Notes: generated by a model not told the origin, from the letters alone. A stretch of DNA of 23,450 nt from Xanthobacteraceae bacterium (GCA_025929595.1 JAICQA010000007.1:1-23450), one strand, 5' to 3'; counted from the stretch's first letter, positions 13,661 to 21,486 are shown. Translations and numbers: made by a program.

Positions 13661-14521
13661 TCAGGCGACGCGCGCGCCGCCAGGCACGAGGGCGAGTTCG
13701 GGCTTCTTCGGCGCAACGTTGGGCCGATAGAGCGCGCGTGTTTCCGGCACCATCTTGAAGAGATCGCCGAGCCCGACCATCGTCTCGGCGGCGCCGAGCA
13801 GAAGATAGCCGTCGGGCGCAAGCGACTCGCGCACGCGCGCCAGCACGTCGAGCTTCGTGTCGCGGTCGAAATAGATCAGAACGTTGCGCAGGAAGACGAC
13901 GTCAAACTGACCAAGCCGGGAGAAGTCGGTGAGCAGATTGATCGTCTGGAAGTCGACGCGGTTGCGCAGGCGCTCAACGATGCGCCATTGGCCCGCTACT
14001 TCTTCAAAATGCTGCATCAGCATCTGGATCGGCAGGCCGCGCTGCACTTCGAACTGGCTGTAGAGGCCCGCCTTCGCCCGCTCGATGGCGTCGCCTGAAA
14101 TATCAGTGGCGGCAATCTCGACCCGCCAGCCCCCCAGTTCCGCGCGCTGATCGAGTTGCATCGCGATCGAATAGGGCTCCTGTCCGGTCGACGCCGCCGC
14201 GCACCAGATGCGGATCTTCTTGCGCAGCGCGCGCGTCCGCAGGAGATCGGGCAACACCGTGTCGCCGAGGCGGTCGAATGGAACGCGGTCGCGAAAGAAA
14301 TAGGACTCGTTGTTCATCATCGCCTCGGTCACCTCGACCTTGAGATGACCGGAGTCCGGCCCCTTCAGCATCTGGATCAGCTCGGCGACCGTCTTGCGGC
14401 CATGCCGCCGCGCGACCGGCAGCAACCGGTTGTCGACGAGATATTCCTTGTCCGGCGCGAGTGCGAGCCCGGACCGTTCTTTCAGGAAATCGCAGAGATA
14501 GTCGTAGTCGGACTGGCTCAC
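13661..14521 (-). CDS. cheR: Chemotaxis protein methyltransferase CheR
   Basis: 286 residues from a GTG start. CheR transfers methyl groups from S-adenosylmethionine to glutamates of chemoreceptors. Visible are the N-terminal helical domain, NNESYFFRD (70-78), the SAM-binding WCAAASTGQEPYS block (106-118), ATDIS (138-142) and RNVLIYFD (212-219). The GTG at 14521 overlaps the cheB stop by four bases (GTGA). An extended frame further upstream lies inside cheB and is rejected. There is no tetratricopeptide extension. It is the last gene of the operon, and no receptor gene for it to methylate is present nearby. Confidence 0.95.
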   Translation of the reverse strand: MSQSDYDYLCDFLKERSGLALAPDKEYLVDNRLLPVARRHGRKTVAELIQMLKGPDSGHLKVEVTEAMMNNESYFFRDRVPFDRLGDTVLPDLLRTRALRKKIRIWCAAASTGQEPYSIAMQLDQRAELGGWRVEIAATDISGDAIERAKAGLYSQFEVQRGLPIQMLMQHFEEVAGQWRIVERLRNRVDFQTINLLTDFSRLGQFDVVFLRNVLIYFDRDTKLDVLARVRESLAPDGYLLLGAAETMVGLGDLFKMVPETRALYRPNVAPKKPELALVPGGARVA

Positions 14522-15654
14522 GCGCGTCCCCCCGTGACCAGTTCGTTGATGCGCGATGCAATCGCCTCGAGCGGCAGGATGCCGGCGCACACGCCCGCCT
14601 CCGCCGCCGAACCGGGCATCCCCCAGATGACGCTCGTTGCTTCGTCCTGCGCGATCACGCTCCCGCCGGCCTCGGCGACGATCGACGCGCCGTCGGTGCC
14701 GTCGGAGCCCATGCCGGTCAGGATCACGGCGAGCGTGGCGCTCCCGAATGCGGCAGCGGCCGTGGCAAACAGCGGATCGACCGAGGGCCGGCAAAAATGG
14801 ACCGGCGGATCGTCATTGACCACGATGCGCGCCTGCTCGCCGTCCCGCGCGATCAGCATGTGCCTGGCTCCCGGCGCGATGTAGAGCCGTCCGGGCGCAA
14901 GCAATTCGCCGTTCTGGCCCTCGTGCGCGGGCCGGCCCGTGGCGCGGCCGATATGCTCGGCGAGAATCGTCGTGAATGTGGGCGGCATGTGCTGCGTGAT
15001 CAGCACCGGCACGCGTGCGATCGCCGGCGCAATGCCGCGCAGCATGATCTGCAACGCTTGCGGCCCGCCGGTCGAGCTGCCGATCACGAGGACGCGCGGC
15101 GGCACCGCCGAAAACGGTCTGAGCCGGTAAGGCAGTTCTGGCGTCGAAACCGGCTCGGCGGATTCCGCGATGAAGCGCTGCGGCCGCACCGCCTGTGCGA
15201 TCCGCTCGAAGCGCCGCCTGCCTAGTGCCCGGATGCGGGCAATGAGTTCGCGCCGGAATTCCGGCGACATGGTCATTTCACGGTTCGTTTCAGGCTTGCT
15301 GACGTAGTCCGCCGCCCCCAGCGACAGCGCGCGGATGCCGACCTCGGCGTTGCGGCGCGTCACCGTCGACGAAATGATGACCGTGAGATCGGGCTTCTTC
15401 GCAAGCAGGCGAGGCAGCGTCTCGAGGCCGTCGAGCACCGGCATCTCGATGTCGAGCACGACGAGGTCGGGGTCGTAGCGCGAGAAATTCTCAAGCGCCT
15501 CCTGACCGTTGCGATGCGCGCTGACGATTTCGATGTCGGGCTCGTCCTGCATCCAGCGCGAGACGAGGCCGCGAAACACGACGGCGTCATCCACCACCAT
15601 CACCCGAATCTTGGGCTCCGTGGTGGCGGATAGGATTGCGGCGGCTTGGGGCAT
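14518..15654 (-). CDS. cheB: Chemotaxis response regulator/protein-glutamate methylesterase CheB
   Basis: 378 residues with an N-terminal receiver (VDD at 21-23, phosphoacceptor D68 in LVVLDIEMP, K120) and a C-terminal methylesterase domain. The catalytic triad is visible as S194 in IGSSTGG, H222 in ITQHMP and D318 in LTGMGSDGTDG. It removes methyl groups from, or deamidates, chemoreceptors when phosphorylated by CheA. The linker between the domains (about 145-185) is rich in Arg and Pro. It lies about 40 bp after cheY and overlaps cheR by four bases, so it is clearly part of the same transcript. The length is slightly above the usual 350-360. Confidence 0.96.
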   Translation of the reverse strand: MPQAAAILSATTEPKIRVMVVDDAVVFRGLVSRWMQDEPDIEIVSAHRNGQEALENFSRYDPDLVVLDIEMPVLDGLETLPRLLAKKPDLTVIISSTVTRRNAEVGIRALSLGAADYVSKPETNREMTMSPEFRRELIARIRALGRRRFERIAQAVRPQRFIAESAEPVSTPELPYRLRPFSAVPPRVLVIGSSTGGPQALQIMLRGIAPAIARVPVLITQHMPPTFTTILAEHIGRATGRPAHEGQNGELLAPGRLYIAPGARHMLIARDGEQARIVVNDDPPVHFCRPSVDPLFATAAAAFGSATLAVILTGMGSDGTDGASIVAEAGGSVIAQDEATSVIWGMPGSAAEAGVCAGILPLEAIASRINELVTGGRA

Positions 15655-15693
15655 ACGGCTACCAACTACTCAACGCGAACAAACGCCGCCCTG

Positions 15694-16059
15694 TCAGATC
15701 AGGCCGACTTCCTGCAGTTTCGCTTCGACGATTTCCTTGTCGAACGGCTTCATGATGTATTCGTCCGCGCCCGCATGCATCGCGCGCGCGATGTGCGCGA
15801 GATCGTTCTCCGTCGTGCAAAAGACGACCTTCGGACGGTCGCCGCCCGGCATGGCGCGCAGCGCGCGCAGGAATTCATAGCCATCCATCACCGGCATGTT
15901 CCAGTCGAGCAGGATCGCCTCCGGCATCTCGGTCACGCAGGCGTCGAGTGCCTGCCGGCCGTCGGCCGCCTCGCTGATCGTGAAGCCAAAGCCTTCGAAA
16001 ATGCGTCGGGCGACTTTGCGGATGACGCTCGAGTCGTCGATGATCAAACAACGTTTCAT
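15694..16059 (-). CDS. cheY: CheY-type single-domain response regulator
   Basis: 121 residues, a lone receiver: IIDDS (acidic pair D8/D9), phosphoacceptor D52 in LLDWNMPVMDG, T82/T83 in VFCTTE and K104 in YIMKPF. All the catalytic residues are intact. AAGGAG six bases before the ATG at 16059 fixes the start; an in-frame ATG 17 codons upstream would overlap the end of cheW. Whether its output is a flagellar motor or something else cannot be read from sequence. With no flagellar genes and a hybrid CheA nearby, a non-flagellar role is possible. Confidence 0.93.
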   Translation of the reverse strand: MKRCLIIDDSSVIRKVARRIFEGFGFTISEAADGRQALDACVTEMPEAILLDWNMPVMDGYEFLRALRAMPGGDRPKVVFCTTENDLAHIARAMHAGADEYIMKPFDKEIVEAKLQEVGLI

Positions 16060-16078
16060 ACCCAACTCCTTTTTCGCC

Positions 16079-16543
16079 TCACGCGGCGGCCGTTTCCTGC
16101 TCATGTTCAAGGCTGCGGTCGACGTCGAGCACGACCATCAGCCGGCTATCGAGACGATGAACGCCGGCCGCGAGATGCGTCCAGGCGGGATCGAGATTGG
16201 CGGGCACGGGATCGAGCTTCGAGACCGGCAGCTTCACCACCTCACCGACCTGATCGACGAGGAGGCCATAAGATTCTCCGTTCTGCTCGATGCCGATGGC
16301 CATGGACGGCTCGCCCACGCCGCGCGCCGGCAAACCGAGCCGGCGGCGCATGTCGATCGCGGTGACGATCCGGCCGCGCAGATTGAGGACGCCCGCTACT
16401 TCCGGCGAAGCCAGCGGCACGCGCGTCAGCCGCTCGGGCGTGAACACGTCGAGCACGCGCTCGATCGGCAAGCCAAAGAGCTGGCCGCCGATCATGGCGG
16501 TCACATATTCCACTTCATGAGCGACGGGCACACCCCGATTCAT
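16079..16543 (-). CDS. cheW: Chemotaxis coupling protein CheW
   Basis: About 154 residues forming a single CheW beta-barrel pair: VEYVTAMIGGQLFGLPIERV, then VLDVFTPERLTRVPLASPEV, AGVLNLRGRIVTAIDMRRRL and the YGLLVDQVGEVVKL strand. CheW bridges receptors and CheA. I chose the ATG at 16543 because it overlaps the cheA stop as ATGA and has GAGGG just upstream. An alternative ATG five codons earlier is possible. It ends 19 bp before cheY. Confidence 0.93.
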   Translation of the reverse strand: MNRGVPVAHEVEYVTAMIGGQLFGLPIERVLDVFTPERLTRVPLASPEVAGVLNLRGRIVTAIDMRRRLGLPARGVGEPSMAIGIEQNGESYGLLVDQVGEVVKLPVSKLDPVPANLDPAWTHLAAGVHRLDSRLMVVLDVDRSLEHEQETAAA

Positions 16544-19155
16544 GCGGCCCTCGCCCATTTGAGCAACGGCTCTTTCAGGATCGCAATCAGCCCGCCCCGG
16601 TCGAACTTGGCGATATAGTGGGTGAAGCCTGCCTCGCGCCCGCGATCGACGGCGGCGGGCGAATGAAGCGAGGAGAGCGCGATCAGCCGCAGCCCCGCCG
16701 TGCGCGGATTGGCGCGCAGTCGTTCGGCCAGCTCAAAGCCGTTCATCTCCGGCATTTCGATGTCGCAGATGACATAGTCGAACTTGTTGTCGTTCTCGAG
16801 GACCGCCAGCGCCTCGCGGCCGCTGGCAAGCGCCTTGACCTCGTAGCCGGCCGCCATCAGCACCGGCGACAGCATGTTGCGGAAGAAGGCCGAGTCGTCG
16901 ACCAGCATCACGCGGCGCGTGTACTCTTCCAGCGTCGTCTGCGAGCGGTGCAGCCAATCCTCGAACGCAAGCGGCATGTAATGCGCGACGTCGACGATCT
17001 CGGTCGCATGTCCGTCGATCACAGCGGAGCCCAGCACGCCCGGCGTCTTGCTGCCGACGCGGATGTCGAGCCGGTTCTCGACGATATCCACGATCTCGTC
17101 GACGATCAGACCCATCGAGTGGGCACGATCGACGAACACCAGCAACGGCTGCGTACCTTCGCTGCGCACCTTGACGTCGTCGTTGACCGGCAGGAGCGGC
17201 ATCAACCCGCCGCGATACTGCACCATGTGACGCCCGTTCGAGCGTTCGATCGCCGTTGCCTCGATTTCCTCGATGCGCGTCACCAGCGAGATCGGCACCG
17301 CCTTCGGCTCGCGCGAGCCGGCGCGGAAAACGAGCAGCGGCACCGACATGTCGGCGTTCTCGGCGCTCGCGCGCTCAATCGGCGTCTCGTGCGCGACCGG
17401 CGTCTCGGCATTGCCGCCGACGACCGCACTGACCCCGTTGGGGTCGAGGATCATGATGACCGAGCCGTCGCCCAGAATCGTATTGCCGGAGAACAACTCA
17501 ATCTGCCGCAAGCGCGGCGATAGCGGTTTCACGACAATCTCTTCGGTCTGCACCACCTGATCGACGACGATGCCGAAGCGGCGTCCGCCGACCTGCATCA
17601 TGACGACGAAGTGCTCGGGTCTCGGTGTTTCAGGGCGCGGCAGTTTTAGCAGCGTGCTCAGATATTCGACCGGAACGAGCTGATCGCGCAGCCGCAGGAC
17701 TGCCGCGTTCTTGATGCGCTCGATGCGGTGCTCCGCGTCGCCGCCGACGCGCACGAGTTCGACCACCGCGATCTGCGGAATGGCGAAGCGTTCAGCTTCG
17801 GCTTCCACAATCAGCGCCGAGACGATGGCGAGCGTCAGCGGAATCTTGATACGCAGTGTCGTGCTCTTGCCGGGCACCGACTTGATTTCGAGCGCGCCGC
17901 CGATCTGGTCGATATTGCTCTTCACCACGTCCATGCCGACGCCGCGGCCGGAGATGCTGGTTACTTCCGACGCGGTGCTGAAGCCCGGCGCCAGGATGAG
18001 GCGATAGATCTGGGAATCGCTCAGCGTTTCGGCTTCCGCTTCTCCGACGAGGCCGAGCGCAATCGCCCGCTCGCGAATCTTGCGCGCATCGAGCCCGCGC
18101 CCGTCGTCGGTGATCTCCACGATGACGAGGCCGCCTTCATGAAAGGCCGAAAGCTTGATGGTGCCGGTCTCGCGCTTGCCGGCAGCGAGCCGCTCTTCAG
18201 GCTTCTCGATGCCGTGGTCCGCCGAGTTGCGGACCATATGCGTGAGCGGGTCCTTGATGTGCTCGAGCAGCTGACGGTCGAGTTCGGTCTCTTCGCCGGA
18301 CGTGGTCAGTTCGATCTTCTTGCCGAGTTCCGCCGACAGATCGCGCACGACGCGCGGCAGCTTCGCCCAAGCATTGCCGATCGGCTGCATCCGGGTCTTC
18401 ATCACCCCTTCCTGCAACTCGCCGGTGATGTTGGAGAGCCGCTGAAACGGGGCATTGAGATCGGAGTCTTCGCTCCGCCGCATGATCTCGAGGAGCTGGT
18501 TGCGTGTCAGCACCAGTTCCGAGACCATTGTCATCAGCGACTCGAGCGTATCCACCTGCACACGCAGCGTCTGCGCACGCGGCGTGGGATCGCGGCGCTC
18601 TTCCTCGCGCCGTTCGATATGGGCGCGGCGGTCTTCTTCAGCCGGCTCTGTGCCGTCCGGACCGGGCGCATCGCGGAAAGCCTGCTCGAGATCGTCGAGT
18701 GAAACTTCGCCGGCGCGGAGCGGCCGCTCCAGCACCTGATAAACGAGCGTGCCGACCGTCTGACCGTCGCCCGGCAGTTCGCCGCCGAACGCACGGCGCT
18801 CCAGTTCGCGGATCAGGTCGTCGTCGTCGCCGCCCGGTTCGTTTTCGCTGCGGTCGAGTTCGGCCAGAATTTCCTTGATGCGATCGATGACGGAAAGGAT
18901 CAGCGACACGGCGTCGGGCGTCACCGGCAACCCTTCGCGGAACTTGCCCATCAGTGTCTCGGCGGCGTGTGTCAGCGTCTCGAGCCGCGGCAAGCCGAGG
19001 AAGCCGCAGGTGCCCTTGATAGTATGCACGAGCCGGAAGATGCGGCTCAGCAGATCGGCGTTATTGGGCTCGCGCTCAAAGCGGACGAGCTCGACGTCGA
19101 TGACGTCGAGATTCTCGTGCGCCTCGGTGAGAAAGTCCCGCAATAGCTCGTTCAT
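16540..19155 (-). CDS. cheA: Hybrid chemotaxis histidine kinase CheA with two CheW-like domains and a receiver
   Basis: 871 residues. Domains in order: HPt with phosphorylated H44 in RLVHTIKGTCGF (1-105); an acidic and charged linker without a recognisable P2 domain (106-195); dimerisation helices (about 196-260); kinase domain with N box HMVRNSADHGIEKP (306-319), DDGRGLD (350-356) and GRGVGMD (403-409); a CheW-like P5 domain (about 440-575); a second CheW-like domain (about 602-735); and a receiver (about 747-865) with D798 in CDIEMPEMNG and K850. Two Ser occupy the usual Thr position. It autophosphorylates and passes phosphate to CheY and CheB, and the fused receiver may act as a phosphate sink. 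It is the first gene of the operon, 157 bp downstream of chpT. Confidence 0.95.
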   Translation of the reverse strand: MNELLRDFLTEAHENLDVIDVELVRFEREPNNADLLSRIFRLVHTIKGTCGFLGLPRLETLTHAAETLMGKFREGLPVTPDAVSLILSVIDRIKEILAELDRSENEPGGDDDDLIRELERRAFGGELPGDGQTVGTLVYQVLERPLRAGEVSLDDLEQAFRDAPGPDGTEPAEEDRRAHIERREEERRDPTPRAQTLRVQVDTLESLMTMVSELVLTRNQLLEIMRRSEDSDLNAPFQRLSNITGELQEGVMKTRMQPIGNAWAKLPRVVRDLSAELGKKIELTTSGEETELDRQLLEHIKDPLTHMVRNSADHGIEKPEERLAAGKRETGTIKLSAFHEGGLVIVEITDDGRGLDARKIRERAIALGLVGEAEAETLSDSQIYRLILAPGFSTASEVTSISGRGVGMDVVKSNIDQIGGALEIKSVPGKSTTLRIKIPLTLAIVSALIVEAEAERFAIPQIAVVELVRVGGDAEHRIERIKNAAVLRLRDQLVPVEYLSTLLKLPRPETPRPEHFVVMMQVGGRRFGIVVDQVVQTEEIVVKPLSPRLRQIELFSGNTILGDGSVIMILDPNGVSAVVGGNAETPVAHETPIERASAENADMSVPLLVFRAGSREPKAVPISLVTRIEEIEATAIERSNGRHMVQYRGGLMPLLPVNDDVKVRSEGTQPLLVFVDRAHSMGLIVDEIVDIVENRLDIRVGSKTPGVLGSAVIDGHATEIVDVAHYMPLAFEDWLHRSQTTLEEYTRRVMLVDDSAFFRNMLSPVLMAAGYEVKALASGREALAVLENDNKFDYVICDIEMPEMNGFELAERLRANPRTAGLRLIALSSLHSPAAVDRGREAGFTHYIAKFDRGGLIAILKEPLLKWARAA

Positions 19156-19175
19156 GACCCGCCTGACCGTGGCGA

Positions 19176-19248
19176 GAATCGCGCCGCCGCGTCAGGCGCC
19201 CGGCTTCGGGCGCGACTTGCGGTCGACATCGAGTCTCGTGGCGGATTC
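19176..19248 (-). promoter_or_regulatory. Cluster of three GANTC sites upstream of cheA
   Basis: GAATC (19176-19180), GAGTC (19231-19235) and GATTC (19244-19248) all lie within the 157-bp chpT-cheA gap. GANTC is the recognition site of the alphaproteobacterial cell-cycle methylase CcrM. A role in timing cheA expression is inference. Confidence 0.45.
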
Positions 19249-19257
19249 TGGCGGCGG

Positions 19258-19300
19258 GACGGTTAAGATAGCTTGAAATCGACCGTGCGGTCTTAACGTC
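19258..19300. promoter_or_regulatory. TTAA-containing inverted repeat upstream of cheA
   Basis: GACGGTTAAGA (19258-19268) faces TCTTAACGTC (19291-19300), with a smaller palindrome GACCG-TG-CGGTC (19281-19292) between. The TTAA cores are 30 bp apart (19263-19266 and 19293-19296). It is about 110-140 bp upstream of the cheA ATG, where an upstream regulator could bind. The TTAA cores suit CtrA half-sites, but the canonical TTAA-N7-TTAA is not present. Confidence 0.4.
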
Positions 19301-19312
19301 TGGGTGCGGAAT

Positions 19313-19954
19313 TCACGCCGCGCTGGCGCTGAGGACGACGCGCTCGGGCGCGGTCGTTAATGAAATCTTAAGCGCCGCGTTCTGGGCGAGCAGGTTCGTG
19401 TAATGCGGCTGGATCGCGTGCGCGTCCACCGCTTCCGTGGGCGGGGCCGTCAGCAGCGCTTCGACCGCCGCCTGCACCTTGGCGTAAGGTCCTTCGGCGG
19501 TGAGGCGGAAGCCCATCCCCTCACCCTCGCCGATCGGGTCGACCGTGAGCCTGCCGCCGCGCGGAATGGACGAGCCCGCGACAAGCGCCAAGTTGAGCAG
19601 GACCTTGACGCGGTTCTTGGGCAGCAGCAGGCGCGGCAGGTTCCAGTCGATCGTCAGACGCTCGTCGTGAAGGAGGCCGCGCACGGCCTTTTCCGCGTCG
19701 CCGAGATCGAGGGCGGCGCCTGCGGAGCCCGCCGCACCGAAGGCGATGCGGGCGAATTGCAACCGCGCCGAAGCCTGGTTCGCGCTCTTCTTCACGAGGT
19801 CGAGCGCACTCTTCTTCATCGCCTCGTCCTTCTCGTCTTCGAAGATTTCAAGGCCGTTGACGATGGCGCCGACCGGACTGATGACGTCATGACAGACGCG
19901 AGAACACAGAAGCGCCGCAAGATCGAGCGCTTCAAGGGGCTTCAGCTCGCTCAT
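19313..19954 (-). CDS. chpT: Histidine phosphotransferase ChpT
   Basis: 213 residues. The DHp-like helix carries the phosphorylated histidine H22 in LLCSRVCHDVISPVGAIVNG, a stretch diagnostic of ChpT. The C-terminal half is a degenerate ATPase-like domain (LLLPKNRVKVLLNLALVAGS, GGRLTVDPIGEGEGMGFRL). ChpT relays phosphate from the hybrid kinase CckA to CtrA and CpdR in the alphaproteobacterial cell cycle. The start at 19954 was chosen because upstream sequence in the same frame is antisense to cysQ. It lies upstream of cheA on the same strand and 72 bp from divergent cysQ. Its substrate ctrA is at the left edge of the window. Confidence 0.92.
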   Translation of the reverse strand: MSELKPLEALDLAALLCSRVCHDVISPVGAIVNGLEIFEDEKDEAMKKSALDLVKKSANQASARLQFARIAFGAAGSAGAALDLGDAEKAVRGLLHDERLTIDWNLPRLLLPKNRVKVLLNLALVAGSSIPRGGRLTVDPIGEGEGMGFRLTAEGPYAKVQAAVEALLTAPPTEAVDAHAIQPHYTNLLAQNAALKISLTTAPERVVLSASAA

Positions 19955-19977
19955 TCCGCTTTCCCGCCGCTGAAACA

Positions 19978-19987
19978 GAATCGAATC
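19978..19987. promoter_or_regulatory. Tandem GANTC sites between chpT and cysQ
   Basis: Two adjacent GAATC sites (19978-19982 and 19983-19987) lie in the 72-bp divergent intergenic region, 24 bases upstream of the chpT start. They are candidate CcrM methylation sites placed where they could affect the promoter. No clear -35/-10 pair was found for either gene. Confidence 0.45.
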
Positions 19988-20026
19988 ACGCCACTTTGGC
20001 CGAAACGTACCCTGTGATAGGAGGCG

Positions 20027-20872
20027 ATGCACGCCAAAGGGACCGGGACACACGGCATGAGTGCGGAGGGCGAAGGGCAGAGCGCGGAGAATTTCCGCCT
20101 CGCTTGTGCCATCGGCGACATCGCGAGCCGCGCCGGCGCCGTCATCCAGCAGATTGCCGCCGAGAACCGGCCCTCGCGGCGCAAGAGCGACGACAGTCCG
20201 GTCACCGACGCCGATGAAGCGGCAGAAGCGCTGCTCATCGAAGAACTGCGACGGCTTGCTCCGGGTGTGACGATTGTGGCCGAGGAAGCGGCCGCGCGCC
20301 GCATGCCGCCGCGGCCAGCCGGCCCTTATTTCCTTGTCGATCCGATCGACGGCACGCGCGAGTTCCTCGGCGGGTACGACGAATTCACGGTTAATGTCGC
20401 GCTCGTTGACAATCACGCACCGGTACTTGGCGTCATCTACGCTCCGCGCCTGAACGCGCTCTATGTCGGAACTCACAAACGCGCGCTGCGCGCCATGGTC
20501 GTGCCGGGCATGACCTTCGACCGCGACGCGGCGACGGCCATTCGCGTGCGGCCGCGCGGCGCGGGCATGGTCGCGCTGGTCAGCCGGTCGCATGCCGATC
20601 CCGCCGCCGACGGCTTTCTCGCCAAACTCGGTATCGGTGAGAAAATTCCGGCCGGCTCATCATTGAAATTTGCGCGGCTCGCCGAAGGCGCCGCCGACGT
20701 TTATGCGCGCCTCGTGCGCGTGAACGAGTGGGACATCGCCGCTGGTCACGCGCTGGTCGTTGCAGCAGGCGGTCGCGTGACGGCGCCGGATGGCGGCGGC
20801 ATCCGCTACGGCGTGCGGGAAAACGGCTTCAGCGTCGATGGTTTCGTCGCCTGGGGCGCAGCCCCGGGTTAG
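20027..20872 (+). CDS. cysQ: 3'(2'),5'-bisphosphate nucleotidase CysQ
   Basis: 281 residues (271 if the ATG at 20057 is used). It is an inositol-monophosphatase-fold enzyme that removes phosphate from PAP or PAPS in sulfate assimilation. Metal-binding motifs are complete: SDDSPVTDADEAAE, TIVAEE, DPIDGTREFLGG (the DPxDGT box) with DEFTVNVAL, and NEWDIAAGHALVVAAGG near the C-terminus. AGGAGG lies only two bases before the first ATG, which is unusually close, so the start is uncertain. It is divergent from chpT and convergent with the YHS-like gene. The enzyme is probably a housekeeping function unrelated to its neighbours. Confidence 0.92.
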   Translation: MHAKGTGTHGMSAEGEGQSAENFRLACAIGDIASRAGAVIQQIAAENRPSRRKSDDSPVTDADEAAEALLIEELRRLAPGVTIVAEEAAARRMPPRPAGPYFLVDPIDGTREFLGGYDEFTVNVALVDNHAPVLGVIYAPRLNALYVGTHKRALRAMVVPGMTFDRDAATAIRVRPRGAGMVALVSRSHADPAADGFLAKLGIGEKIPAGSSLKFARLAEGAADVYARLVRVNEWDIAAGHALVVAAGGRVTAPDGGGIRYGVRENGFSVDGFVAWGAAPG

Positions 20873-20883
20873 TGTACGAGCGC

Positions 20884-20929
20884 GCCCGCGTGGCGACCGG
20901 GCCTTAAGCCCGGGAGCACCCACGCGGGC
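20884..20929. terminator. Bidirectional hairpin between convergent genes
   Basis: A 10-bp perfect outer stem GCCCGCGTGG (20884-20893) and CCACGCGGGC (20920-20929), with an inner CCGGGC (20897-20902) and GCCCGG (20908-20913), lies between the cysQ stop and the stop of the YHS-like gene. There is no T tract on either strand, so it would be a factor-dependent or mRNA-protecting structure. Its position between two convergent 3' ends fits a shared transcript end. Confidence 0.6.
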
Positions 20930-20974
20930 AAGCAAATAACGCGAGCGACCGGACAGGTAAAGCGATTCGGAATT

Positions 20975-21472
20975 TTAGTGCACGAGCGAGCGGCGCGCGC
21001 TTGGCCAATAGGCCCGTGCCGCTTCGATCGTCGTCTGCGGCGTGGCGATGAACATTTCGCGATGTTCCGCCTTCTGGAAAAGATAGAGATGCCCGTCGTG
21101 GATCACGAACAGCGTCGGGTGACCGGCCACCGGCGCGCCGCGCTTCAGCGCGACCGGATCGTAGCCGCCGAAGCGCGGCACGTAGATGTCGGGTTGCGCC
21201 CGGAACGCCTCGCGGTTGGCTTCGCTGCGGAACTGCCAGGTGAAGCCTGCGAATTTCAGCTGGAACTGCTCCACGCCGACTTCGGCCTCGCCTTGCAGGA
21301 AGTAGCTGACCGGATCGAAGCCGAATAGCGCGAGCCCCGCGCGCGGATCGGCAACGACGAGTTCGCCGCTGGTGAGCGCACGCACCGGTTCGTTGGGAAC
21401 GACCAGCGAGAGAGCGAACAGCGCCGCGGCCAAAGCCGGGCGCAGGCGCCAGGGCGCCAACTGGAACTTCAT
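20975..21472 (-). CDS. Secreted YHS domain-like protein
   Basis: 165 residues. The N-terminus (RPALAAALFALSLVVPNEPVRA) is a signal peptide, so the protein should be periplasmic. The rest resembles the YHS family: LALFGFDPVSYFLQGEAEVG, then FQLKFAGFTWQFRSEANREA, and VIHDGHLYLFQKAEHREMF. It contains no cysteine at all, so it lacks the cysteines seen in metal-binding YHS proteins. Homologues of this secreted type are common in rhizobia and of unknown function. The start is the ATG at 21472, where the signal peptide begins. It is divergent from eipA across about 190 bp. Confidence 0.82.
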   Translation of the reverse strand: MKFQLAPWRLRPALAAALFALSLVVPNEPVRALTSGELVVADPRAGLALFGFDPVSYFLQGEAEVGVEQFQLKFAGFTWQFRSEANREAFRAQPDIYVPRFGGYDPVALKRGAPVAGHPTLFVIHDGHLYLFQKAEHREMFIATPQTTIEAARAYWPSARRSLVH

Positions 21473-21486
21473 CGTAAACGCCACCC

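Noticed and set aside
19955..20593. N-terminal extension of ChpT
   Set aside because: It is antisense to cysQ, whose DPxDGT and WD motifs are complete. ChpT is full length from 19954.
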